This document shows, piece after piece, positions 33,930 to 46,071 of a DNA stretch of 64,000 nt. The position numbers and the translations under genes are program-made. The stretch's first letter is position 1. Each line of letters begins with the position of its first letter. The DNA lies in assembly GCF_000512585.2 (NCBI RefSeq), contig NC_089246.1, positions 682,001 to 746,000 on the forward strand. Direction: 5' to 3'. The notes below the pieces were generated by a model that saw nothing but the letters and a program-made list of their open reading frames with translations, was not told the DNA's origin and did not search any database. Origin of the DNA: Kwoniella bestiolae CBS 10118 (lineage: Eukaryota; Basidiomycota; Tremellomycetes; Tremellales; Cryptococcaceae).

Positions 33930-36900
33930 CTATGCCCCCGTCCAAGGCCAGATCTTCTTGGGCTTACAATTCCTCTTGAGCCAATTCCTCGTCTCAGCAT
34001 CTTCATCACCTTGTAACAAGGGCATCAACTTATCCTGCACGGACGTATTGTGTTCATTCAGCCATCGTATCTCAGATTTAGTCAATATCTTGTAATCCAC
34101 CAGGGAAGTTTGAATTGGTACTTGGGTGATACGTTCGAAAGAGAGGAAATGACCTGATTGATAGTTTGGTGTCTATTCAAATTGCCACGATGATCAGTCA
34201 TATAACAGCCACATCATTCTGACTATCGAGAACTCAACTCACATCAACAGATTTACACAGAATGACAGATTCGATGCGTATTCCCCATTCACCTTCTTTG
34301 TAGTAACCCGGCTCGATACTGGTTATATTTCCAGGCTCAAATCCTGCGTTCTTAGGGAACATTGGGCCTATCGTCATCCGTCTCATCAGCTGCGTTCACG
34401 CTCTACTGCAGGAGCAAAATGAGTAGTGCCGTATCACTCACTCTCGTGAACAGCAAGATACGTCCCAATGCCATGACCTATACCATGTCCAAAATCCAGT
34501 CCGTCCCTATCAGATTACTTCCTTGATGAGCTAATGTTTTCACATAGAGCAGGGTAGCTTACTGGTACAGTGGTCCTCTGGCTAGCATATTCAACCTGTC
34601 CACTGGCATACCTCTTGGAAAGATAGCTGAGCTGACAGCTAGATGACCTTGTAAGACCTTCGTATAAGCCCGTTTGATCTCGGGCGAGGGTGATTTTCCG
34701 AAATACAAAGTTCGGGTAGTATCGATTGTCCCATCTATACTTGTCGTCAGCTAAATGTTGTTCTGCAGTTAGATCCAAAGAAAACGAAACTAACCTTCAT
34801 ACTGCGCTCCAGAATCTCTGATATCGCAACGTCAGTGTCATAAACTGGAAATCTCCTTAATGAAGGGATCACTCACATAACATAAGTAGAATCAATATCT
34901 ATTATCCTATCCTCTCCCTTCTTTGGGGCATAGTGCGGCAACGCTATGACCATATATCAGCTTGGCGATTGGCGTGTCCTCAAAGCTTACCTCCATTGGG
35001 TCCGGAAGCAGAGATATCATCATACGCCAGACCTCTACCCAAGAACATCAGCTTGATATCCCCTACCTTGACGATATCCCGTAAGCTCACGCGAATAGCT
35101 CTTCCCTCCTCCTGTACCTCGTCAACGTCTGAGCAGCAGCCCATTCGCCGACCTTTTTCTTCTCCTGGACCAGTATCTTCTCAAGCCAAGCGATCCATCG
35201 GGCCTAGTCATCTTCCTATCAGCTATCTTCACGGAAAACATCTACCATGATGTAGCCAGCTAGTGGTTCGCGATGAACGTACCATAGCTCTCCCATCTCG
35301 TAGATAAGCGTTCTTGAAGCCCTGAATCTCGGTTTCATTCTTAACTCCCTTCAACTTGTCTACCGGACAGGATGTAACTTCTATCTCAGACTACATGACC
35401 AAAAATATGACAGTTGTCCGTTCAGCAGTATCTCAAAGACACGAAAGGTAGAAAACTGACCGAGCATGCGTCTCCTAAAGCCAGACTACATTCCCTCGTC
35501 GTCCACACCTTCATCCTCCTCTTCTCATCATCTTTTCGACTATCTGCCACCAGCCCTTTGACATACTTTCCCACTTCTTCAATCGCATATGGTCTGATCT
35601 CCACTCCCGCCTTCTCCCAGTCTGCTTTCAACCTTTCACCGGTAATCTTCCGGTCATCCACAAATATCACACACTTGCCCGGAGTCAAGACGAGATATGA
35701 ATAAGCGACAGGACAAAAGGGAATATCCGTTGGACATCGGAAATTCATTAACCATGCAATGGACGGTAAAGCCGGTAAGACATATATCCAATTATCATTC
35801 CCCTTCAGCCGCGAAGACGAGGAAAGGGAGGTGAGATGGTCGGATAATGATGAGCGGACTCTGGATAATTTGGATGAGGTGTCTTCGCCCGAGAATGATA
35901 TTGGATAATGGTTGATTGGACCTAGCGATCGCTCGGGCGGTGTGTGTATCCTGTCAACCAAGTTGGAATGGAGCGAGATGAGTTTGGTAGATGATTGTGT
36001 GGAATTCAAGCGGGATTTGATGGATCGAGCGAGGTCTATCAAATTGTTAGGTCATTTGGTTCAAGTGTAGCATCGACTGGCAGCTTACCGATAGAGATCA
36101 ATTTGGGATCTATACCTATTTTGGACCCATCCTCCACCTCCTGCGTTGCATGTAAGCAAAGAAAACCGATGAATGAAAGACCAGAGGGGAAATGTCAATC
36201 CTTACCTTGATCAGCCACTCTACCCATCCACCCACAACAGCATCTTTCCCACTCCCACCACTAGCTCCGACCCTCACTACCTTCCAGCCCTCTACGACCT
36301 GCTGTCCAGCTTGTATCCAGTACCGCGAATCTACGAAGAGTAGGGCGTCCGAGTCGATGGAGGAAGAAGGGATTAGGGCGGTTCCGGCTGAGCCCGTAAA
36401 GCTACATCCGCATCCAATACAGTCCGTTCATATGGGGCGTTATCCACGTCAGGAGGGGTCGTTACGATAGCGATGAGAGAATCATACCCAGATATCCATT
36501 CTCTTCTCTTATCAGATTCTCCTATCTCCTCAGACTGTCCAGTACCATCCGATCAGCGTCATTCCCTTTGTTCGAAGATGATCATACCATACCTGATGTT
36601 CATCCTCACTCGGCACGACACTGGGTATGAATCGATATATATCAGTTGAAATCCCTTGTCCAACCTCATAGCCTCAATCAAAGAGGGTGTTACGCACTAC
36701 CAATCTACTTTAGCTTCGTGCACTTCCGTCCTCAGATCCCTCAGTCTACCTTTAAGCTCCCCTGACCTATCATCGTCATATCGGTTGTACACCGCTGGAC
36801 TCGGTGATTTCTCCATGAATACCACTGCTGCTGGATCTAGATGGCCTTGTGAAGTTACGAGTGTTGATCTACCTCGGCTGAACATTCTGTATATTCTGGA

Positions 36901-37062
36901 TGATGATTTGTCGATGAGAGGTTGTGAATGTACTGTACAGTAAGGAGGAGAGTGAACGAACTTGATTGCAGTCGGTTCAGGCCGTAACCGGCTTGTTAAC
37001 CTAGATTGAGGGGTCATATTACGATTGTTTTGTAATCGGCCCACAAAGGAGAATGATCTCAT
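33930..37062 (-). CDS. Xaa-Pro aminopeptidase P (XPNPEP1-type, M24B), possible mitochondrial form (15 exons, 739 aa)
   Basis: Removes N-terminal residues preceding proline, using two metal ions. Exons (transcript order): 36701-37062, 36593-36620, 36488-36534, 36206-36401, 36089-36140, 35461-36035, 35283-35390, 35091-35203, 34991-35034, 34877-34943, 34795-34817, 34563-34734, 34442-34506, 34243-34367, 33930-34172. Metal ligands by family alignment: D532 (IDSGAQYEDG), D543, H607 (GHGIGHGIG), E636 (SIEPGYY), E650 (RIESV); spacing matches human XPNPEP1. VVPSEDEHQ marks the creatinase-N start. The first 80 residues are Arg/Ser-rich with few acids, like a mitochondrial presequence; further Met at 16, 60 and 83 could start shorter cytosolic forms. 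The first intron donor GTAGTG is weak but restores frame. Confidence 0.9.
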
Positions 37063-37423
37063 TTCGTAATAGCCATTAGGACACTTTTGTAATGGGCTGA
37101 AAGATCAGGTTTTCATGAGCAGAAGCAGATGCTACCAAGATCATCCGCTCAAGAGTGATTGTATGATACAGCTGCATTCCTATCGTCATTCCATTCCATT
37201 ATCATATCTCGAAGACCTACCCCTCGTTCACATCGCACCCTCATCCTCATACCACAATCGGTGTGTCCCAGGTCAAGACGGAAATAGCAGACTGGATACA
37301 ACTCATCGTCCTGTATATTCAATCACTCCACCAGTTGTTGTCTGCCTTCCCCCAACTCTTAGACGAAACAACGCATAAGACCATCTTCACTCGACGGATC
37401 ATCATCATCGATAAGCACACGCC
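37063..37423. other. Divergent promoter region aminopeptidase / CorA transporter
   Basis: About 360 bases between two divergent start codons. Pyrimidine-rich and A/C-rich stretches fit a shared promoter with leaders. No specific motif recognised. Confidence 0.45.
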
Positions 37424-40400
37424 ATGCCTGACCGGACACCCACGTCACCACGTCAAATCCAGATCGACCCTCATCTCCCTCAACCACCTCGAAGCATGTC
37501 GATAACCTCGCCTGTTCTAACCCCTTCTCGGCAAAGTATGCCCCACCGTAACTCCCATGGTGGACCCAGGAGCTATCGGCATATCGACGATGCTGATGCC
37601 AGGGAAAGACAGATGCAGCAGGATATGGAAAGTGCCAAGAGCATGTGTAAGTCGACGTTCCATTTCTCTGCACCCCGCCATCGGAGTATACCCCGAGACA
37701 AAGCTGAATTGCGAGATGAACTGGGAATAGCTCGAGCACGATCCGGTTCATTGGCAGATACTTCCCCACCTGTCGTCCGACCTTCGGCACATCACTTCCC
37801 ATCTACCTCACCTATCGAAGAAGGTTCTTTTCCCATGTTATCAGACGCCGAGGAGGCAGCGATGCATAGAGCAAGGTATCATGGTGGAGCTGATAATGGG
37901 TCGGATGATGAGCACGTTCACGGTAGATCCCATTACGATGTTCAAGAAGATCGAGAAGACGAGGAAGAAGAAGGGTTGATGCATCGTCATGATCGCCATG
38001 GACACGGAGAAAGTAGTGGTGGATCAAGTGGATATGAACCCCATTCTCATTCTCAGTTGATCGACAGAAGGGGTTCAGATGGTGATCAACATCGTTTACC
38101 TATCGGCGACCTCAATATGGGTATGGAACGACCAGGTGCCGATCTCAGATCATTGGGTGGTATGGGCGGAGTTGCAAGAAACAGATTCGATTTCGCTGCT
38201 ATGGAAGCCCACGCCAACAAAGAACGAGAAAACCTGTTCGATATCAACAATCCCAGTGGACTTCCAAGAAGGAAAAGCACACCTAACAAAAGTCCGACAA
38301 ACTCCAATCGGGGATCTCAAGAGAATATCAATCATCAGAGAGAAGGTAGCTTCGAAAGGACACAAACAATGTCTGCGTTCGGGGATGAACACGAACATGA
38401 TACCATGACCGAAGGACCTTTCTCACCTGCCAGTACAGCACGGAATGAGGGCGAGCCTACATCCTTCCACAGGAGGAGGCAAAGGAAGCTATCACAATCC
38501 AACCCTGTTCAGAGGCGTCAAGGCAAACTGGCCTTGTTCGAGGGATTCGGCAATTCAAGTAATCTAGATGGTGAAGTTGTTCCCGAATCGACATCAACCG
38601 CAAACGCCTTCAAAGCTCCCCGCTCAGGCAAGAATGCCTCTGTGGGTATACCCATACCTTCTGCAGGGAACGGAGGGGGATTCGCACCATACTCTGATGT
38701 AGCTCCACCAGGACATGACAGGCCATATCGATTCTCGTTCTACTCCAATGCCATGCCCGTCACCATCCACGCAAGATCCCTAGCAGAACTCCCAGCGGAG
38801 AATCAAACCTTCGAGGAACTGTTCAAAGGCAAAAATCAATCGTCTTCCGAGAAAGGAACACCCCCTAACGGTAAAGATGATGTTGCTCCGGTCGAACCTA
38901 GTACAATAGCTAGTAAGACCAGTATGTTATCCAGGGCTATTGCGGGACATAATACCGCTCAAAGCATGTCGAGGGATAACTCGAAATCAGGCAATGGAGG
39001 AGGAGGGAATGGGGATAGTACGGCTGTTGAAGAGGATCCGGAGCAGTTCACCTGGTGGTTGGATGTGCTTTCCCCCACGGACGAGGAGATGAGGATGTTA
39101 TCCAAGGTGAGTTGGCATCTGCTCAACCAGAGTGCATATATGTATGCTTAACTTGGTTTGGCTTTGCTAGGTATTCGGTATTCATCCTTTGACAACGGAA
39201 GATATCTTGTTGGAAGAGACCCGAGAGAAGATCGAATTGTTCAGGAATTATTATCTAGTATGTTTCAGATCTTTCGACCAGGATCCATACTCTCAAACAT
39301 ACTTGGAACCTTTGAACATGTATATAATCGTTTTCAGGGAGGGTACCCTATCCGTGAGTTGGATTCTTTACTTCAGGCCTAGTGTGCACTGAACATGTCA
39401 TGGCCAGTGAACGTTACTGACAATCCTGTAATAGTTTCACTTCAGAGGTACTCCTCATCCTCAGAATGTCAGACGTCGTATCAAGCATCTCAAAGATTAT
39501 ATATCCGTGACCTCCGATTGGATCTCCTATGCCCTCATTGATGATATCACCGATGCGTTCGGTCCATTGATTCAGTCTATCGAGTATGAAGTAGATAGTA
39601 TCGATGAGCTGGTGTTGATCTTGAAGGAAGCCGAGCAGAGTGACATGTTAAGAAGGTCAGTCAAGTCTCAAAACAGATAAGCTCCCTATAAAAGGTATGA
39701 CAGCTGACGGATTTATTGAAATAGGATTGGTACTTGTCGTAAGAAGGTTATGGGTTTGTTGAGATTGATGGGTAACAAAGCGGATGTGGTCAAAGGTCTT
39801 GCTAAAAGATGTGAGTTACCTCGGACTCATTGAGGGTATGAAAGCGTTTAGCTGATGAGTACCTTGATTGAAGGTAACGAACAATGGCTTGTCGCCCCCA
39901 AATCGGATATCGGATTATATCTCTCGGATATTCAGGTGAGCTACCATCATAATGCTGACAAAGATCGATAGATATGATTGCTGATTGTCCTTTTTTGGTG
40001 TATAGGACCACTTGATCACTATGACTCAGAACTTGAATCACTACGAAAAGATCTTATCGAGGTCGCATTCGAACTACCTCGCCCAGATTTCCATCGAGAT
40101 GACCGATGCGAATAACCAAATTAACGATGTGCTTTCGTGAGTCCTTTCTCCTCCTACCGTGACTTGCACATCTCATTGAGAGTGTTGCTAATGTACTCTT
40201 TCTTCTTATAGTAAATTGACCGCTCTGGGTACTGTTTTGATGTACGTCACTGCCCACTCCTCCCCCCTTTAGGTGCACCCAAAAGGGGACTGACCTCATA
40301 TGTCTCATTACTTAGTCCAATGAACTTGGTAACCGGTCTGTGGGGTATGAACGTCCATGTCCCAGGGGAAGACACCAAGGACGGGGTGAGTCTTGACTTC

Positions 40401-40626
40401 TATCATTGCCATGGGATCTAGAATGAGATTTTACTGATTCCGTATCGTGATTGTTTCAGTACGCTTGGTTCGGAGGAATTCTGGGATGTCTCGCTCTCTT
40501 CGCGGTATTGGGAGCATGGGCAACTGTAAGTCTCAGTCGAATCTTGAGACTTGTACTCCGAATGAGAAGAAACAAGGAGCTAATACGTCGTTTCCTACGC
40601 AGTATAAATGCTTCGTCGTTCGATAA
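37424..40626 (+). CDS. CorA-family Mg2+ transporter, Alr1/Mnr2 type (10 exons, 851 aa)
   Basis: Pentameric Mg2+ channel of the plasma (Alr1) or vacuolar (Mnr2) membrane. Exons: 37424-39106, 39171-39353, 39435-39655, 39725-39810, 39874-39935, 40006-40136, 40212-40241, 40316-40385, 40460-40525, 40603-40626. A disordered Ser/His/Arg-rich region of about 540 residues precedes the CorA domain (WWLDVLSPTDEE; EDILLEETREKIE; FRSFDQDPYS; VFREGTLSFHF). Two C-terminal membrane helices flank the pore loop with the GMN motif at 809-811. The final residues are YKCFVVR. Alr1 and Mnr2 cannot be told apart here. A candidate 84-nt intron at 37647-37730 (GTAAGT...TAG) inside exon 1 is a multiple of three, so both forms keep frame. 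Confidence 0.92.
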
Positions 40627-41056
40627 ACATACTTCAGTATTCAGCATTCAGCGGAGACTTGTTCCCTTCCCATCTTGTTTTCGCGCTCTCTCGTCCAAAA
40701 GACAAATCCGAAATCTCATACCTTATTCGTCATAGCTCGAGACTTCAACCAATTTGTAACGATTAGCTGTTGTACCACCTCACTTTCTTTCCTATCTCCT
40801 ACTTTACACTCATGAAGAGTCATATATAATATAGTTGGTGTTTAAATTTAGTATCATGAAAATGTATATAATCGGTTGACCTTCTGATTGTCCAACTCAT
40901 ACGTTGTCAGAATCAGAATATGATATCTGCACGTAATACATTCACACCATCTATGTTCATTATACGTGTACGTATCTGGCTAGCAAGCCCCATCTCCATA
41001 ATACCCGGCACTGTACTTCTCAATGGACGTCGGTCGCGTTGTGATACTGATATACC
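40627..41056. other. Convergent 3' region CorA / NADH dehydrogenase
   Basis: About 430 AT-rich bases between convergent stops. Nothing beyond 3' untranslated sequence is seen. Confidence 0.45.
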
Positions 41057-44000
41057 TTAGAACTGACGGAGCGAAAGAGACCGAAATGTTAGCGAGTGAG
41101 CAAGATGCCCCGTCAACTCGTATAACACTCGAACTCACTTTGGACAAATCCCTACCGAAGATACCTCTCTTGACCCAATCAAGCATCAATAACATCCTAG
41201 TTCGCATTGAAGTCTGTTCGGACCAGTAAATGCTGATTGTGCCAACCGAGTGATTTAGTCAACCTGCTGTATGAGGTATGAGGGGATACAGTGACCAAAA
41301 TTTCACTTACGATCTCCAAGCGTACATTGCCAATAATCCACCGGCAAGCGAGAACCCTTCGTAATCAAATACAGCGCTGTGATCATTCAAAAACCATCAG
41401 GATCTCGATTCACTCTGCCTTGGTCTGCTGATTGATGAGGGATCAGGTGTATTATATCTGCACTCACGAGTTACCGATATAAGCCAAACTTCCCAAATGG
41501 AAGTACGAGAACGGATGGAAGTAGGCCTCATCGTTCAGATCTTTTATACCGTTCGCTTCGAGGGTTTTGTGCTGTTTCGCTAATTTGCTGAACATCCCTC
41601 CTAGGTATTTACCTTGTTGAGCAGCTACTTGGGCGGTCTATGTAGTATCCGATAGCCAATGTCAGTCATGGACGACTCGTTCCGACTATCCGTCACCGAT
41701 TTCATGTACCCTCGATTGCCAATTTTGCGCATAAAGAAGAAGAAAAGAACCAAAGAAAGAAAAAGAGAAAAAGGCGGTGAAACGCTTACCGCAGGGTAAC
41801 TAGTGACTTTCTTGCTCATATTCAAGAAGATAGCGGCAACTTCATTGAGAGATAATCGCTCGTCTTTATCTTTATCGAATTCGTCAAATATATCTCGCCT
41901 ACTCATTCAATACCATTAAACAAAGATAAGCTTGTGGTCCCTCTTGGCCAGCAAATTGAATGAGACTCACATCTTGCCAAAATATTTGGTAGCGAGGGGG
42001 TAATGTTTCTTGATGTGAGTGACCATAGCTTGCCACTCATCGTAATCACTGGAGAAATCCACACGAATCAATAAGCTGTACAAGTCACGACGTGGCTTGA
42101 AGCGACTTACAGAGTACCATCTTTGTTCGCATCGAATCTATCCCACAGCTCATACAGATCACTGATCAGGTTGGTGTGTACCGTCGCTGCGTCTCCCAAA
42201 GCATAGACAGTACCTTGAGGTGCACCTTGTACTCTAAGGTAGTTATCCACTTCAACAGCCTTGGAGTGATATTGATTGGGTAGTAGTTCGACTAATCGCT
42301 TGGTGAATGGTTGCATGGCTGAGTGAGCATAATATTAGCAAACATTTGTCGAATATTCCAAATGCTACGAAACGAAGGGCCAGCTGACTCACCGATACCA
42401 GTACTCCACAGTACGAAGCCAGCCTCGATCTCTTTGCTTGAAGGTTTCGCTTCCTTGTCTTTGGGATCCTTGATGCTCAAAATGACCTTATCAGGTAAAA
42501 CCTCTTGCACTCTGAATGGATAAAAAACATTTGTTTAGCTTGAGTGCTATGCCTTTAGATAAGTTTCGAAACTTACCGTGCATTTATGACGACGTCCACA
42601 TCATTCCTGGCAAACCTCTTCTCGGCATACTGAGAGATCTTCTCAGAGTAAGTATTGAGAATGTGATCTCGAGATTGAACGACAGTCACTTTGACCTCGT
42701 TGGCAAGCAGTTTAGGGAACTATTAATTTGCCCAATGAGTCAGTCGGTACCTCAATCAGTAGCAGCAAACTCCCACTGACATATTTCAACACATCCTCAG
42801 CCATCATATCAGCCAGTTCAGCCGCAAACTCAACTCCAGTCGGTCCACCACCGCACACGACGAAGGAGAGCAGTCGTTTCCGTTCTTCGGGGGTAGTAGT
42901 CGGTAAAGAGGCGAGCTCGAGGTTGGCTAAAAAAGTATCAACGAGATCGTCAGCTATCTCGTTCCCCTTGACCTACTGTGCTGAAGAAATGACACTCACC
43001 CATGACTTTTCGTCTGATCGCCTGAGCATCAGGAACAGTCTTGAGCTGATAACAATGTTCGAGACCTTTGACGCCGTGATTGTTTGATGTGGATCCTACG
43101 GCGACAACGAGCTTATCATCTGAAAAGACAAGATATACAGTCAGTGGCTCTGCTTTGGAAGACTGAACCACTGGATCCGTGACCAGAGCGATCATAACAC
43201 GATCCTCCTGAATGACACTGTCGCGTTTTTGTTCATTATATAAACTCATCCGCTTCATCTCGCCCTAATGCACATCCCTTGACATCCCGTTCAAGCACAG
43301 AACCATTCCCAATCCCTCTCATCTGAAACATAGTACAGCAGAAAACCAACTCACAAGGCACATAACATCGCATAGTCCCCTCTCCCCCATCCTTGGGCAC
43401 TTCAACCTCCAGCAACCTCTCCGCCATATCTATATCCATCGCAGAGCCCATCAGGTAATGACCCCTCACTCGAGCGATGAGCTTTCGTAAAGGTTCGACC
43501 AGCGATCGAGGCTCTACCGTGCCCACACATGCGGAGGGAAGGAGTGGAGTGAAAGCGAAGTAGGTCTGGGGCGAGATGAGGGTCACGTTGTATGCGTGTG
43601 GAGGAAGGGACTGAAGGAGGGCTACGGCCTATAGTGGCGAGTCAGTAGACATACAATGGTGAAGAGGGGATGCTGGGAATTGGGAATGGATAAACTCACG
43701 CCCCATCCACCACCAATTACCACTAACCTAGGCTTCCCCTTCATATCTCTCTTCGCGTCATCCTCCTCATCATCCAAATTCACCTCCAAGATCGGCAAGT
43801 TCTTCTTCCCTCCCAACCGAGGTTTTAAGGATAGTGGATTACAGGGCACCCTGTCTACGTGTCTCTCACTGTATGTGAAGGCATCGTGGAAGAGGATCAC
43901 AGACGTCAGGACCACTATACCTAGTACTGATGAGAGACCAAGTCGGATAAGGAGAGAGGTGATGGGGTATTTGGCGTTGAATGATTTGGGTGGGATGGAT

Positions 44001-44236
44001 AAGTTACGGATCAATGAAGTCGAGTGTGAGGAAGGGGATATGAGGGGTCTACGATGGGGGTTGAAGAACGTCTTGGATACGCCGGATCGGTTGGCTTGGG
44101 TACTTGCCTGTCTGATCGATGGTATTTGCGATCGTATCGAGGGGGATGGTCTGACGTTCAGACTAATCGGCCGAAGAGGTGGGGCTGAGCCCATAGCTCG
44201 GGGCGGTATTCGTGTTGGTATTCTACTTCTGATCAT
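41057..44236 (-). CDS. NDE1: External alternative NADH dehydrogenase with EF hands, Nde1 type (13 exons, 689 aa)
   Basis: Type II NADH:ubiquinone oxidoreductase on the outer face of the inner mitochondrial membrane. Exons (transcript order): 43700-44236, 43355-43628, 43000-43119, 42781-42926, 42577-42719, 42393-42511, 42111-42318, 41971-42048, 41790-41898, 41468-41637, 41311-41376, 41139-41232, 41057-41062. An Arg/Ser-rich presequence and one hydrophobic helix precede the FAD Rossmann motif GGGWG (175-179); the NAD motif is CGGGPTGVEFA (335 on). An inserted pair of EF-hand loops lies at 509-520 (DANKDGTLDYDE, canonical) and 550-561 (DKDKDERLSLNE, Gly at position 6 replaced by Glu), as in Ca2+-regulated fungal NDE proteins. 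The last exon (TTC TAA) is inferred from the first AG after a GCTAAC branch site. Confidence 0.92.
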
Positions 44237-44608
44237 GATGAGGGTGGATCTTCAGCTCGTGTCAGAGCATGCGATGAGTTGAGAAGGATGATCTGGGATA
44301 TATGAGGAGGAAGAGATAGAGTGAATGGGCATTGAACATATGTGTTTCCTTCAATTTTTGATGCATGCATGTTATCGAGTACTACTATCCCACTCAAATG
44401 GAATCAACGACGTCACCGATGAATTCGACAAAACCACGTGGTCAGTTGCTATTTTGGGTCGCTTAAGTTAAGCTTCCTCTGATCTCGGCTGCAAGCTGAG
44501 ATCTAATCATACATACTGCTATAGCTCCATTTCATTTACAGATCGTATACAATTGTACATGGCAAACTCAGGATCGCATTCATATCCTCAGTCGGTTTTC
44601 TGACCATC
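44237..44608. other. Upstream region of NDE1
   Basis: About 370 bases between the NADH dehydrogenase start and the stop codon of secreted protein B, both minus strand. It contains the CCACGTGG box listed separately. No gene seen. Confidence 0.45.
44434..44441. promoter_or_regulatory. CCACGTGG E-box upstream of NDE1
   Basis: A perfect palindrome CCACGTGG lies 198 bases upstream of the NADH dehydrogenase start codon. CACGTG is bound by bHLH factors (Cbf1, Pho4, SREBP-like) in fungi. No further support for function. Confidence 0.35.
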
Positions 44609-45266
44609 TTAATCATCGTCGTCGTCGGATCCGGGTTTCTTCAAGGGCATGTAGTCCTACATTTACCACGCTCACATTTAGCAACTTTGATCAATGAAAA
44701 ACAAAGTTGGCAATTGTCACCACTCACAGTCGTGATATCAGGTTCGGCAAGGGTCGGCCCATCCTTCCTGCAGGTCAATCTAGCTTCCTCATGCCTGAGT
44801 TTCGAATGGAGCCAATTGTACTCTCCTTGCAACTCGTAGTCGTAAGTCAATATCTCGAGATAACCCGTCTTCTGCAATCCTTCCAAGGTACACTATCGCA
44901 TTAATGGAATTAGCAATCAAGTCAAAATCAAGCGTACGAGAGGGGGATTGAACTTCTCGCTCACCATGAACCTAGCTGTAGGTTTTGCATCGTCATCGTC
45001 GTCCTCGTAGGTATAGAAATTGAAATACCTCTTGGCATTGGCCGTCCCAAATTCAGATTCATTCCAGTTGAACTCGGCGGTATGTTCTCCCCTTATAATC
45101 TCTCCGGATTTATCAAAGTCCTTCTCGGTTTTTTGATATCCTGAATCCTCGTCAAATTTGATGTTGAAATCCAATGCATAGTCGCTCCTTTTCACCTCCG
45201 GCAACACTGCTCTAGCTGGGCCAAGCCAAGGATGGAAAGTATTGATATTGCTTGGTATACTAACAT
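44609..45266 (-). pseudogene. Small secreted protein B, with a one-base frameshift after the signal peptide
   Basis: Paralogue of A (15669) and C (46072). Exons (transcript order): 44965-45266, 44728-44892, 44609-44656. From the ATG at 45266 one frame codes a typical signal peptide, MLVYQAISILSILGLAQ, then stops at a TGA about 20 bases after 45210. The remaining exon-1 protein, beginning AVLPEVKRSD and including FDEDSGYQ, FNWNESEF and YFNFYTYE, lies in another frame that has no ATG of its own. One extra base at about 45205-45222 would join them. Exon 2 opens with CTLEGLQ and carries LTC; exon 3 is DYMPLKKPGS plus an Asp tail. The shift may be a true inactivation, a sequence error, or an unseen splice event. 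Downstream splice sites and frame are intact. Confidence 0.55.
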
Positions 45267-46071
45267 GCTGGGCCCCTAGAATAAGTTGACTGTATGTTAT
45301 AAGCAATTAACTATTTGGTATAAAGATAGGTAGAAGTGACCCAAATGATGACTTGCCCTGCAAGAAGTTGAGTCTGACTCGTTTTGACGTTTGCCAAATG
45401 GCGGTCGTATTTATATGCTTTCTATGGCATGAACCGTTTCTTATCAGTCAGTAGTCTTGGCATTGAATTTAAGCTTTTCCATATGGTCTACCCCTTTACA
45501 TCGTCACGATTGGCGACAAAGGTACTCCAAGGGGTTATGTTGATCACTGATGATTCGCATGATTTGGGATGATACTCCAGTGACTAACCCCCTGAAGATA
45601 AGGGAGGTAAGGTGAATCTGTTGCATGTAAGGAGCCCTATTCTGGGGACGAAGGGGGATGTCTACAGTGCTGAAAATGAACAAAACAATGAAGTGAAAGG
45701 AAACAACGGAGACTTCGACCCCTGATACTCGCTGCTGAGATGCGACTGTCATGTTGTAAAGAGGTGAAGTGATCCCCTGCATGTGATTCGAACATAATCT
45801 GTCATGATTGACTAATGTTTTTGTAAATTAGAACGTCACATATCCGATGAGAATATAGCACAGCTGAGGTAGCTTAGCTGCACTTGCACATTTATATGGG
45901 GACCACCTGTAGTGCGCATAGGAACAGACATTCAGCAACTACAACATGCTCGAGACGTGAAATACATCTCAGCAAGCTACATATTCATATCGTTCGTAGA
46001 TCACACAAGTATCTATAACAATGGAAGAATGCTATGAACCTGCTCCTGCCCCACTAGGCGTATCCAGATCC
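45267..46071. other. Spacer between secreted proteins B and C
   Basis: About 800 bases between two tandem paralogues on the minus strand. A 92-codon frame at 45504-45782 has no resemblance to anything and no splice partners. I read this as the upstream region of B plus the 3' end of C. Confidence 0.4.

Noticed and set aside
45504..45782. Minus-strand frame of 92 codons between secreted proteins B and C
   Set aside because: Starts with ATG but lacks any resemblance to the family and any splice structure; likely chance.
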